Below are positions 8,734 through 16,243 of a DNA stretch of 44,424 nucleotides, piece after piece. The stretch's first letter is position 1. Each line of letters opens with the position of its first letter. Below the pieces are notes generated by a model. It ran no database searches and was not told the origin of the DNA. It was given only the letters and a program-made list of their open reading frames with translations. The position numbers and the translations under genes were made by a program. Origin of the DNA: Chthoniobacterales bacterium (GTDB lineage Bacteria; Verrucomicrobiota; Verrucomicrobiia; Chthoniobacterales; UBA6821); NCBI GenBank assembly GCA_019747895.1, contig JAIEQF010000012.1:1-44424 (forward strand), given 5' to 3'.

Positions 8734-9459
8734 ACCTCTGCTGATCATGATCTCTCCAAACTCTTGCTCCTGGCGCACGGCCAGTTGCTTCATCCTGATT
8801 AATTCTAGCATGGCAAGAAAGGTAACGACCATCTCCGACCGGGAAGCCACTGCCGAGAAGAGCTCTTGAAATTGCACTGGAACTCCAGGTGTGATCATGC
8901 GAAGGAGATGTTGCATCCGATCAGCTACGGTGTATGTCTCTTCGTAGATTTCTGAACCAACTTCCTCCTTTGGGAGGCGATGCAACGCTTTTTGAAACGC
9001 ATTAATGAGATCAAAAATAGAGACTTCGTTCAACAAGAGCGGCCCTTCTGCAGGAAAGTCTGCTGCGGAAAGCACTCCAGGACGTGGAAAGAGCGTCCCC
9101 TGCAAGGCCTCTTGATCACGAAGGTGCGCAGCAGCCTCTTTGAATTTTTTATATTCGATCAGTTGTCGAATCAATTCCCAGCGCGGATCATCCTCTTCCA
9201 CATCTTCTTCAGGCATCTGCTGATCTTTGGGAAGCAAGGTACGGCTCTTGATGTAGAGAAGGTTGGCAGCCATCACCACAAAGTCTCCAGCCACTTCAAT
9301 ATTCAAAACCTCTAACGCTTCGAGGTATTTCAAATATTGATTAGTGATGAGCTCGAGAGAGACATCGTAAATATCGACCTCTTCTTTTTTGATGAGGTAG
9401 AGCAATAAGTCTAGCGGCCCCTCGAAAACTTCGAGGGAAATTTTATACTCTGATTCCAT
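8680..9459 (-). CDS. scpA: Segregation and condensation protein A (kleisin)
   Basis: 259 residues, usual for ScpA. The family-defining start is YKISLEVFEGPLDLLLYLIKKEEVDIYDV, quoted here as two parts (YKISLEVFEGPLDLLLYL and IKKEEVDIYDV), followed by the helix VMAANLLYIKSRTLLP and a C-terminal winged helix (VVTFLAMLELIRMKQLAV). It is the kleisin that bridges the SMC heads together with ScpB. The last dozen residues (DQFAVSGLQFAE) are encoded by a heptad repeat rather than by conserved sequence. It is the first gene of an scpA-scpB operon; smc is not in the window. Confidence 0.96.
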   Translation of the reverse strand: MESEYKISLEVFEGPLDLLLYLIKKEEVDIYDVSLELITNQYLKYLEALEVLNIEVAGDFVVMAANLLYIKSRTLLPKDQQMPEEDVEEDDPRWELIRQLIEYKKFKEAAAHLRDQEALQGTLFPRPGVLSAADFPAEGPLLLNEVSIFDLINAFQKALHRLPKEEVGSEIYEETYTVADRMQHLLRMITPGVPVQFQELFSAVASRSEMVVTFLAMLELIRMKQLAVRQEQEFGEIMISRGDLASQDQFAVSGLQFAE

Positions 9460-9520
9460 GAAAATTAGTGCCTGAAAAAATTTACAGTTTTTCTTTTTAT
9501 TAGGAAGATGTCACCTCAGA

Positions 9521-9664
9521 CTAGTGTGTTGGAAATTCGCTAGTGCGGATGAAGAGCAAGGCGCGACGGCGCACAGACGAGGAGTGTATATGGAAATACT
9601 CGACAAGTCGAGCACCGACGCAACGCAGCTCTTCGCCGCAATAGTAGAATTTACAATGCACTAG
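9521..9664. repeat. Palindromic element copy 3, at the 3' end of hpf
   Basis: The core runs from AAATTCGCTAGTGCGGATG (9533) to AATAGTAGAATTT (9652) with the family motifs ACGGCGCACAG, GAGTGTATAT and CGAGCACCGACGCAACGCAGC. The copy-specific outer arms are CTAGTGTGTTGG (from 9521) and ACAATGCACTAG (to 9664). The hpf stop codon is part of the right outer arm. It fills most of the 201-base gap between scpA and hpf. Confidence 0.85.
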
Positions 9665-10011
9665 GAGCGCAGTCCTCTCTTCATTGCTTCCTTAGCAACA
9701 CGAAGCTTATGAGTCTTGGATTCACGACGCTTCGTTTTATTTTTACGAAGTTGCTGAGCTAACTTTGCAACCGTGAGATCCACTGCCGCATAAAGATCAT
9801 CTTCTGCATCTTCAGCGTGAATATCAGGACCAGGCAGGGCTAGATGAACTTTAACAATGTAGCGTTTCTTTTTTGTTTCATCATGCATGATCACCACATG
9901 AGCAGCAATCAAGGAAGGAGCCATCGCTTCCAGATGTTCGACTTTTTCACAAACATAGGAATGGATAGCTGCGGTGAGCACCATGTGACGAGGACTTAAA
10001 TGAATTTGCAT
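9661..10011 (-). CDS. hpf: Ribosome hibernation promoting factor (HPF/RaiA family)
   Basis: 116 residues from the ATG at 10011, chosen because MQIHLSPRHMVLTAAIHSYV is the conserved N-terminal strand-helix; the upstream in-frame codons are AT-rich spacer. It has the short form of the S30AE fold: the basic helix VCEKVEHLE, the strand VVIMHDETKKKRYIVKVHLAL, and AEDAEDDLYAAVDLTVAKLAQQL, followed by a strongly basic tail. It binds the decoding centre of idle 70S ribosomes in stationary phase. Its stop codon coincides with the arm of a palindromic element. Confidence 0.93.
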   Translation of the reverse strand: MQIHLSPRHMVLTAAIHSYVCEKVEHLEAMAPSLIAAHVVIMHDETKKKRYIVKVHLALPGPDIHAEDAEDDLYAAVDLTVAKLAQQLRKNKTKRRESKTHKLRVAKEAMKRGLRS

Positions 10012-10033
10012 AAGTTTTAAAAAATTTAAAAAA

Positions 10034-10066
10034 AGTAATAGCCACAAAAGAACGCAAAGAACACAA
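10034..10066. repeat. Single tract of the ACAAAAGAACACAAAG type
   Basis: The sequence AGCCACAAAAGAACGCAAAG followed by AACACAAAA lies in the spacer between hpf and the phosphodiester glycosidase gene. The same short-period sequence occurs as inverted pairs at 20954-21032 and 37438-37596, but here only one arm is seen. Confidence 0.6.
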
Positions 10067-10077
10067 AAAAAGCTGAT

Positions 10078-10863
10078 TTATTTTAACTTCAGCCCCAAAA
10101 AATTCCTAACGGTGCCCATTTCTGATTGAGAAAAAGGTTCTGGCGTGAGATCAACCCAGAGAGCGCTCGAGGACCCTCCATCCAAATTGAGAGCTCGCTG
10201 CATCGGATGTGTTGGAAAAAACCGCGGGGCTGCAGCCAACAAAACACGGGCAGCATTGGCGAGCGTGACAGGAGAAATGACGCCGATCATCCAAAGACCG
10301 TGACCATCCGTAGCCACAAACGTCCGACGCGCAATTCGTGTTCCTTCTAAGCCAGCAACGGGAGCTTTATGATCGATTAAAAAAGGTCCCGCTTGTAGCA
10401 CTCCTATTGTTTCCACAGGCATGCTCTCTCCCACTCGCAGCAGCTGCAACTTCTCTCCCGCCATGACAACGAATCCACTTAGGAGCCGCGCCGTTTCTTG
10501 AGCGTGCACTACTTTTCCTTGACTGATCATTAATCCCAACGGTTTTCCATCGGGATGAAAATAAGCTCCGTTCACCCCAGCTAAGAAATGCTGCTCGCTC
10601 ATCACTTGTGCTAGCTTTTTATCTCGCAGAGGATTGTCGATCACCTGCAACTCGCAATTCTGTTCCTGGAATACAATCGCCGTAACAACGGCTTCCCTAT
10701 CTTTTTCTACAGTCGAAATTTCTCGCAAGGTCACTGACTTTACCAAAGCGCCTCCAGGGAGAGCGCCTCGCTCCCTGCTTTTGATGACATGCCATCGTGC
10801 GCTAGAGGCGACCCCCAAGCTAGCGATGCAAAGAAAAATAAGAAAATACCAAGAGCGCTTCAT
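10078..10863 (-). CDS. Secreted phosphodiester glycosidase (NAGPA-domain) family protein
   Basis: 261 residues with an N-terminal hydrophobic signal (YFLIFLCIASLGVASSA). The NAGPA domain is marked by the conserved FLAGVNGAYFHPDGKPLGL block near residue 95, RTFVATDGHGLWMIGV in the centre and the terminal LNLDGGSSSALWVD. Family members cleave phosphodiester glycosides such as GlcNAc-1-phospho-linked groups, as in the mammalian uncovering enzyme and bacterial cell-wall enzymes. The substrate here is unknown but would be extracytoplasmic. It is 11 bases downstream of cobA-hemD, so may be cotranscribed, although the functions seem unrelated. Confidence 0.85.
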   Translation of the reverse strand: MKRSWYFLIFLCIASLGVASSARWHVIKSRERGALPGGALVKSVTLREISTVEKDREAVVTAIVFQEQNCELQVIDNPLRDKKLAQVMSEQHFLAGVNGAYFHPDGKPLGLMISQGKVVHAQETARLLSGFVVMAGEKLQLLRVGESMPVETIGVLQAGPFLIDHKAPVAGLEGTRIARRTFVATDGHGLWMIGVISPVTLANAARVLLAAAPRFFPTHPMQRALNLDGGSSSALWVDLTPEPFSQSEMGTVRNFLGLKLK

Positions 10864-10874
10864 AAAAAAGATTT

Positions 10875-12452
10875 TTATTTTTTCTCTGCTTCAAAATGAC
10901 TCACAATCGCCTCCACCAAGCCAGGAATGTCATGCTGCTTGGCTTCCAGGCCGAGGGCCATTCCCAGTTCTTTCATCACGGAAGAAGTCACTGGACCAAT
11001 GCTGGCCAAAACTATTTTTTCAGACAAAGAAATTGATTTCTTCTCGAGAAGATTTTTAAAATGTTGCGCCGTCGAGCCACTTGTAAAAGTAATCAGGTCC
11101 GCACCCTCTGTAGCAAAGCGTTGCAGGCCGCCCGTTTCATCTTCAGTCATGCCCATGGTCTGATAAACAGCAACATCATCGACAATAGCTCCACAATTTT
11201 CTAATTCTACAGCAAGCATCTCTCGCGCTCCTGAGGCTCGCGGCAGCAGCATCTTCAAATTTTCAACTCCCAGTTTTTTAAATTCTTTCAAGAGCGATTC
11301 GGCCACAAACTGCGGTGGCATCAGATCAATTCCAAAATGATATTCCCTAATTTTTTGTGCTGTCCCAGGCCCGATGGCAGCAATTTTTGCATTTCCTAAT
11401 TCGCGAGCATCTTCATGGAGTTTATAAAATGCTTCAAAAAAATGAGCCACTCCATTGGGGCTCGTGAAGATGATCCAATCGTAATGGTGTGCCTGCACCA
11501 CGGCTTCAGCAAAGGCTTCGCGATCTTTCTTTTCTTGGACAGGCTCGATCCGAATCGTGGGAAGTTCATAGGCATCAGCTCCTAAATTGCGCAAGGCTAC
11601 AACCAGCTCACTAGCCTTCTCTCGCGTGCGAGTAACGGCAATCCGTTTTCCAAAAAGAGGGCGTGTTTCAAACCAATTCAACTTCTCTCGCAAATTAACA
11701 ACGTCACCAAAGACAGCGATCGCTGGAGCCTTGAAGTTTTCTTGCTGAGCTAGTTCTGCAATATTTTCTAGCGTTCCGGTGAGCGTTTGATGACGCCCTG
11801 TTGTCGCCCACCGCACGAGGGCAACAGGCGTTGTTGCTCCCATCCCGGCGGCAGCAAGCTTCGCGGTGATTGCGGCAAGCCGCTCCATCCCCATCAGCAT
11901 CACTTTAGTTCCGCTCGTTGTGGCTAACATTTGATAATCGAGTGCCGATTGTTCCTTTGAAGGATCTTCGTGCCCGGTGAAAATCGTGAGCATCGAATTG
12001 CTCGAGCGATGCGTTACCGGAATGCCGGCGTAGGCCAATCCCCCAATGGCAGAAGTCACACCCGGAACAATTTCAAAACGAAGTCCTGCCGCAGCCAGTG
12101 CCTCTGCCTCCTCTCCACCACGTCCAAACAAAAACGGATCACCTCCCTTGAGCCGCACTACCCGCTTTCCGGCTTTGGTGAATTTTACAAGCAATGCATT
12201 AATCTCCTCCTGCGAGAGCGTGTGATCACCGGCGGCTTTACCAACATAGATCCGTTCAGCCGCTGCGGGCGCTTGTTTCAACAACTCAGCATTACAAAGA
12301 TAGTCATAGACTACGACCTCTGCCTGACGCAACAACTCTGCTCCTCTCATCGTTAAAAGCCCTGGATCGCCTGGTCCTGCACCGACGAGATAGCAGATTC
12401 CATCGCTTCGCGATGAAAATTCGTAGTTCGTAGTTCGTAATTTTTTACCCAT
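10875..12452 (-). CDS. cobA-hemD: Uroporphyrinogen-III C-methyltransferase / uroporphyrinogen-III synthase fusion
   Basis: 525 residues in two enzymes. Residues about 17-255 are the SAM-dependent methyltransferase (YLVGAGPGDPGLLTMRGAE, RLKGGDPFLFGRGGEE, PGVTSAIGGLAYAGIPVTHR), making precorrin-2 from uroporphyrinogen III. Residues about 265-520 are uroporphyrinogen-III synthase (RIAVTRTREKASELV, IIFTSPNGVAHFFEA, ITFTSGSTAQHFKN), closing hydroxymethylbilane into the macrocycle. The fusion channels the HemC product toward siroheme or cobalamin. The first 15 residues (with LRTTNYEFSSRSDG) come from a heptad tract plus mini-hairpin. It belongs to a minus-strand hem cluster with hemC and hemA but is separated from hemC by a nuclease gene. 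Confidence 0.95.
   Translation of the reverse strand: MGKKLRTTNYEFSSRSDGICYLVGAGPGDPGLLTMRGAELLRQAEVVVYDYLCNAELLKQAPAAAERIYVGKAAGDHTLSQEEINALLVKFTKAGKRVVRLKGGDPFLFGRGGEEAEALAAAGLRFEIVPGVTSAIGGLAYAGIPVTHRSSNSMLTIFTGHEDPSKEQSALDYQMLATTSGTKVMLMGMERLAAITAKLAAAGMGATTPVALVRWATTGRHQTLTGTLENIAELAQQENFKAPAIAVFGDVVNLREKLNWFETRPLFGKRIAVTRTREKASELVVALRNLGADAYELPTIRIEPVQEKKDREAFAEAVVQAHHYDWIIFTSPNGVAHFFEAFYKLHEDARELGNAKIAAIGPGTAQKIREYHFGIDLMPPQFVAESLLKEFKKLGVENLKMLLPRASGAREMLAVELENCGAIVDDVAVYQTMGMTEDETGGLQRFATEGADLITFTSGSTAQHFKNLLEKKSISLSEKIVLASIGPVTSSVMKELGMALGLEAKQHDIPGLVEAIVSHFEAEKK
12401..12443. repeat. Mini-hairpin plus heptad tract at the start of cobA-hemD
   Basis: CATCGCTTCGCGATG (12401-12415) is followed by three units of TTCGTAG (12419-12443). 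It encodes residues about 4-14 of the CobA-HemD protein. The hairpin core is almost the same as at scpB and at 24436, although the heptad sequence is different. Confidence 0.75.
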
Positions 12453-12478
12453 AAGATTGTAGCTTTATAAAAATGTAA

Positions 12479-13570
12479 TTAGAGACACCGTGTTTCATTG
12501 GAAATACTACGTATTGTCATCTCGGCACGAATGCGCATGATCGCTTCATGAAGTTTTTGTTGCAGTTGTTCTTTTGGCAATGCTTTTGTCCAATAAGAAG
12601 AAACGTGAATTCCTTTTTTTTCTAAATCGAGCAATTCTATCGTCTCTTCTTTCTTTCCTGCGCAAAGGATAAGGCCAATTGGTTTTTCTTCATCTTTAGT
12701 ACGTTCATGGCGATTAAGCCAAGCAAGATAAAGCTCCATTTGACTCTTATAAGCAGGCTTGAATTCACCAAGTTTTAATTCAAGAGCAACCAACCGACGA
12801 AGATGACGATGATAGAAAAGAAGATCAAGATGATATTCTTCATGATCTATGCTCATCCTTTTCTGACGAGCAACAAAGGTGAAGCCAACACCTAATTCCA
12901 AAATAAAATTTTCTATTTCGCGCAGAATAGCAGTCTCTAAATCTTTCTCAGCAAAAGTATCTTTGAGCCCAAGAAAATCGAGAATATAGGGATCACGAAA
13001 GACAAGTTCTGGCGTTACAATGTCTTCATCTCGTAATTTTTTAAGTTCTAACGCAGCAAGTGCTGCTGGCTTTTTTGAAAGCGCTGTTCGCTCAAAGAGC
13101 ATTGAATCAATTTTTTTCTGAAGAACGCGTGTATTCCAGCCCTCAAGTCGGCACATTTCAGCATAGAAATCCCGTTTAATGGGATCATCTAAGTAAATGA
13201 TCATTCGAAAATGAGTCCAGCCTAATTGTCTCCCCAGCGCGGAGACAATTGCCAGATCTGGAAAAGATTCAACAAAACGAATCATATGCCGCAATGTTTT
13301 CTCTGAAAAACCACGCCCAAATTCATTTTCTAATTCTCTCCCCAATGCGGAGATAATTTGCTTTCCATACTCAGCACGTTTTTCTTGAAGAATTTCTTTT
13401 TTAATACGATTCCCAATAGTCCAATAAAGTGCAACAAGCCCAGAATCAACTGCTCGAGCAACTGCTTGACGAGCGTTCAAAATGAATTGTCGCACTTCAG
13501 TTAGCAATTCTTTGTTGACTTTGCTCACAAACAAAGAAGAGGAGGCAAGAGATGTTTTTTTCTTAGGCAT
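12479..13570 (-). CDS. YhcG-type PDDEXK nuclease (DUF1016 family)
   Basis: 363 residues, full length for the family. The DUF1016 N-terminal domain (about 15-175) includes SGLVALYWTIGNRI, KQIISALGRELENEFGRGFS and RDFYAEMCRLEGWNTRVLQKK. The C-terminal PDDEXK domain shows EEYHLDLLFYHRHLRRLVALELK, with the catalytic D of HLDLLFYH and the E-L-K of ALELKLG. Related proteins are frequent in defence islands and next to restriction-modification genes, and are thought to be DNA or RNA nucleases. Here it stands alone, 26 bases downstream of hemC, inside the tetrapyrrole cluster: a likely acquired cargo gene. No restriction or toxin partner is visible. Confidence 0.9.
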   Translation of the reverse strand: MPKKKTSLASSSLFVSKVNKELLTEVRQFILNARQAVARAVDSGLVALYWTIGNRIKKEILQEKRAEYGKQIISALGRELENEFGRGFSEKTLRHMIRFVESFPDLAIVSALGRQLGWTHFRMIIYLDDPIKRDFYAEMCRLEGWNTRVLQKKIDSMLFERTALSKKPAALAALELKKLRDEDIVTPELVFRDPYILDFLGLKDTFAEKDLETAILREIENFILELGVGFTFVARQKRMSIDHEEYHLDLLFYHRHLRRLVALELKLGEFKPAYKSQMELYLAWLNRHERTKDEEKPIGLILCAGKKEETIELLDLEKKGIHVSSYWTKALPKEQLQQKLHEAIMRIRAEMTIRSISNETRCL

Positions 13571-13582
13571 TGAGATTAGTTT

Positions 13583-14626
13583 TTAAACCACCGCTAACTT
13601 TTCTCCAAGCTGTGTTGCCACGCGCAGCGCCACTTCTTCCGGAGTAGTTCCGGTGGCCTCGCCCTCGCGCAACTTTGCTGAAGGAAAAGGAACATAGGTA
13701 GCACGAAGATGAAGTTGTTGCGTAGCAGGATCGATCGTTGCAAGGGCTCCCAATGCCATATGACAACCGCCACCGAGATAGCGCAACAAAAGCCGCTCTG
13801 CAGTGACGCAGCGCGCTGTTTCTTCATGATGAATTTTTTTTAATGCTTTTTCAAATTCTGAATCATGATGCTCAGCGCGTGCCTCAATGGCAATCGCTCC
13901 TTGACCCGGCGCTGGAAAAAGGCCTTTCAACTCCGTTACAAAAAGCTCCCCTCCCTCAAAAAGAAATTTGCCGCAACCATTAACAATTTTAAGATCAAAT
14001 CCGAGTCGCTCTAATCCTGCACGGGCTAAAAAGAGTGCATTAAGAGCAAAGGGGTCAGTCCCAGAAATTGCAGAATCTGGTGCCAGTCTATGAATTTTGG
14101 GGTCTGACCCTAAATTCTGCAATTTCTGGGACTGACCCCTTTGGAGTTTTCTTAAGCGGGTTGGAACATTACCACGAATCGGCTTCACGACAAGATCAGG
14201 ACGTTGAGAGCGGACCCACTCAAGACGCCGCGGACTACTTGTTCCGACAATGGAGCCCGAAGCGAGTTTGTTCCACCCCTCTTTTTCTAGCGTGATCACA
14301 ACATCAGCAACATTTGCTCGCGGAAGGATCGCTGCTAATTTTAATCCGGGAGGCGTCACCACCGGAAGATCCTTGAGACTGTGCACCGCCGCATCAATTT
14401 CACCAGCCAGCAGCGCCTCCTCCAATTGACGCGTAAAAAGCCCTGATCCTTCGGCCACCGGCTCATGAAGAGCCAGACCTTGTTTAGCATCTCCCGTGGT
14501 GGTGATGATTTTTTCTTCCAGGACTAATTGAGGAGCAACGGCACGCAATGCCTCGCCGACCAAGGTCGTCTGTACTCGAGCTAGAGCACTTCCGCGAGTC
14601 CCAAGGATAAATGACGATCTGTTCAT
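13583..14626 (-). CDS. hemC: Porphobilinogen deaminase (hydroxymethylbilane synthase) with an in-frame palindromic insertion
   Basis: 347 residues against a usual 305-315. It shows FILGTRGSALARVQT at the N-terminus, AVHSLKDLPV, GTSSPRRLEWVRS, RGNVPTRLRKLQ, PAPGQGAIAIEAR and C288 in YLGGGCHMALG, the cysteine that carries the dipyrromethane cofactor. It polymerises four porphobilinogens into hydroxymethylbilane. Residues about 162-194, between RLRKL and NALFLARAGLERLG, are extra: a 95-bp palindrome (14048-14142) is translated there without breaking the frame. This is an inter-strand position in domain 2, so activity may survive. It is upstream of the nuclease and cobA-hemD genes on the same strand. 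Confidence 0.95.
   Translation of the reverse strand: MNRSSFILGTRGSALARVQTTLVGEALRAVAPQLVLEEKIITTTGDAKQGLALHEPVAEGSGLFTRQLEEALLAGEIDAAVHSLKDLPVVTPPGLKLAAILPRANVADVVITLEKEGWNKLASGSIVGTSSPRRLEWVRSQRPDLVVKPIRGNVPTRLRKLQRGQSQKLQNLGSDPKIHRLAPDSAISGTDPFALNALFLARAGLERLGFDLKIVNGCGKFLFEGGELFVTELKGLFPAPGQGAIAIEARAEHHDSEFEKALKKIHHEETARCVTAERLLLRYLGGGCHMALGALATIDPATQQLHLRATYVPFPSAKLREGEATGTTPEEVALRVATQLGEKLAVV
14048..14142. repeat. 95-bp palindrome with GGGTCAGTCCC ends inside hemC
   Basis: A 28-bp perfect inverted repeat (from AAAGGGGTCAGTCCCAGAAA to TTTCTGGGACTGACCCCTTT) encloses about 39 bases that contain a second GGGGTCTGACCC palindrome. A shorter relative sits in nadE at 28340-28392. The GGGGTCAGNCCC motif resembles REP-type palindromes mobilised by Y1 (RAYT) transposases, but that assignment is inference; no such gene is here. 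Confidence 0.85.
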
Positions 14627-14647
14627 CGTTCGATCTTATAATACGAA

Positions 14648-14884
14648 TTAAAATGAACGAGCAGAAAAACTACATGATGGGGCAAGCACGAGATAGGGAA
14701 CCCTTTTTTCTAGCTGAAATTTTTCTTGTTGTTGGAGGTTGTCAATTTGTTGCACGAGCTCCTCTTCATCAGGATCTGTCTCTTTTTGTTCTTTCCCAAA
14801 AGCAATCTCATGATCGATATCACTCTTGTCCAAAATGAAATCAGGAGCAGAAATAAGAGGACTCAATTTGCTTTGTATAGTCAA
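14648..14884 (-). pseudogene. Possible small gene interrupted at its 5' side by a miniature element
   Basis: The open frame of 78 residues has coding-like composition (LSPLISAPDFILDKSDIDHE, DPDEEELVQQIDNLQQQEKF) but begins inside the terminal repeat of the element at 14876-15040. If that element and one TA are removed on paper, the frame continues upstream without a stop for 18 more codons (ending SYCRFFNVSTEVG) until a TGA. No convincing start codon is present in that extension. It may be a remnant of a disrupted gene or chance. No homologue is recognised. Confidence 0.3.
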
Positions 14885-15040
14885 ATTACTTAGAAATTAC
14901 AGGGAAGAACGCAGGAATTTTTAGAAAAGGCCAGGCCGAAGACCGAGCGCTATCTAAACGATAACGTGACGGGATGAGAACGCAGTTTTTCCTAAAAAGG
15001 ACAAGTCAATTGCTTGTAAGTTCTAAGTAATTTGACTATA
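14876..15040. mobile_element. 165-bp miniature inverted-repeat element (copy B)
   Basis: It has the same 20-bp terminal repeats as copy A and is in the opposite orientation, identical to it by eye over the whole length except for one missing A/G in an AGGAAAAGACTG context. It is flanked by TA on both sides. It lies in the 582-base hemA-hemC gap, which otherwise holds only the possible gene remnant at 14648 and about 170 bases (15041-15208) in which I see nothing recognisable. Confidence 0.85.
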
Positions 15041-15208
15041 GACCTACTTCGGTTGAAACGTTGAAGAACCGGCAATATGAGGTCTGTTCAACATTTCAAT
15101 CCTGTTCGCAGCAACAAAAAGTATTCTTATTTCAAATTAAACAATCGTTTTGGACAGCAGTGATTTGCTCTGTAGATCAGGCTCTGTTTAAGAGTTTAAG
15201 GGACGGGC

Positions 15209-16243
15209 TCAGGATTCTCTCATTTTGGCGCCAGAGCTATTTTTACTCCTCAACCATTTTAAAAAAGTTCCAACATGCTCCTCGATCATCAATTCGCAAC
15301 GCACGACTTCTTGGCGGCGCACGTCCAGGGACTGCGCGGCGATTTGTTGAAGGCTGTCGATGTCATAGAGAAAAACTCCTTCGAGCTCGTTGATAGCAGG
15401 CTCGGCATCGCGAGGGACAGCCAGATCAATCACGAAGAGTGGACGTTTTTTACGTTGTTTGAGGAGCGGCTTTAATTTTTCTACCGTAAGAATTGCATGA
15501 GGCGCACCTGTCGAACTGATCACGATGTCGACATCGGCGAATGTCTTTTCCCAATGATCAAAGTGGAGTGCCATCCCACCGATCTCGGCTGCCAAAGCGG
15601 CAGCGCGATCATAAGTGCGATTCGAAACAATAACACTTCGTACACCTCGTGATTGAAGACTGCGCGCTGTGCGTTCACTGATTTCTCCTGCTCCCAAAAT
15701 CATGACCCGACATTGGTCGAGCTCTCCAAAAATCTTTTCGGCAAGCTCCACTGCTACCGAACCAACAGAAACAGCACCACGTGTTATCTGCGTTTCGGTC
15801 CTCACTGATTTTGCTACTCGAAAAGCATGTTGAAACAAGCGATGGAGTGGACCTGTTGTTGTTCCATATTCCGAAGCGAGCGCATACGCTTTTTTTACCT
15901 GCCCAAAAATTTCCGTTTCCCCAATGACCATCGAATCGAGCCCACTAGCCACGCGAAAAAGATGGCGCACGGCTGCGGGAGTCGTGTGATGATAAAGCGG
16001 CAGCATTTCTCCTGAACGTTCCTGGAGAATTTCTTCGAAACCATGCAACGTTTGCAAAGGACATAAGGTCGATGCGTAGAGCTCGACACGGTTGCAGGTC
16101 GAGAGCATCACAGCTCCAGAAACACCATCAATTTTTCGTACACGCTCGAGCATGGCAGCCATCTCCCGATCTTGAATAGCAGCCTGCTCTCGCATGCTGA
16201 GCGAAGCCGTTCGATGATTGAGGCCAGCGCAGAAAATATTCAT
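15209..16243 (-). CDS. hemA: Glutamyl-tRNA reductase
   Basis: 344 residues from the ATG at 16243, chosen because MNIFCAGLNHRTASLSMREQ is the conserved start; the longer frame upstream is a shadow of the neighbouring membrane gene. The catalytic cysteine is in LSTCNRVELYAST, followed by LFRVASGLDSMVIGETEI, the NADPH motif ILGAGEISERTARSL, VSNRTYDRA and FVIDLAVPRDAEP. It reduces glutamyl-tRNA to glutamate-1-semialdehyde, the first committed step of tetrapyrrole synthesis. Length is at the short end because the C-terminal dimerisation domain is reduced. The start overlaps the stop of the HemX-like gene (ATGA), indicating translational coupling. Confidence 0.95.
   Translation of the reverse strand: MNIFCAGLNHRTASLSMREQAAIQDREMAAMLERVRKIDGVSGAVMLSTCNRVELYASTLCPLQTLHGFEEILQERSGEMLPLYHHTTPAAVRHLFRVASGLDSMVIGETEIFGQVKKAYALASEYGTTTGPLHRLFQHAFRVAKSVRTETQITRGAVSVGSVAVELAEKIFGELDQCRVMILGAGEISERTARSLQSRGVRSVIVSNRTYDRAAALAAEIGGMALHFDHWEKTFADVDIVISSTGAPHAILTVEKLKPLLKQRKKRPLFVIDLAVPRDAEPAINELEGVFLYDIDSLQQIAAQSLDVRRQEVVRCELMIEEHVGTFLKWLRSKNSSGAKMRES

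Noticed and set aside
13224-13358. Two internal palindromes in the YhcG-type nuclease (GTCTCCCCAGCGCGGAGAC and a second similar one)
   Set aside because: Both encode the recurring I(V/I)SALGR(Q/E)L motif, and homologues have a similar doubled protein motif, so protein-level constraint explains them better than a DNA element.
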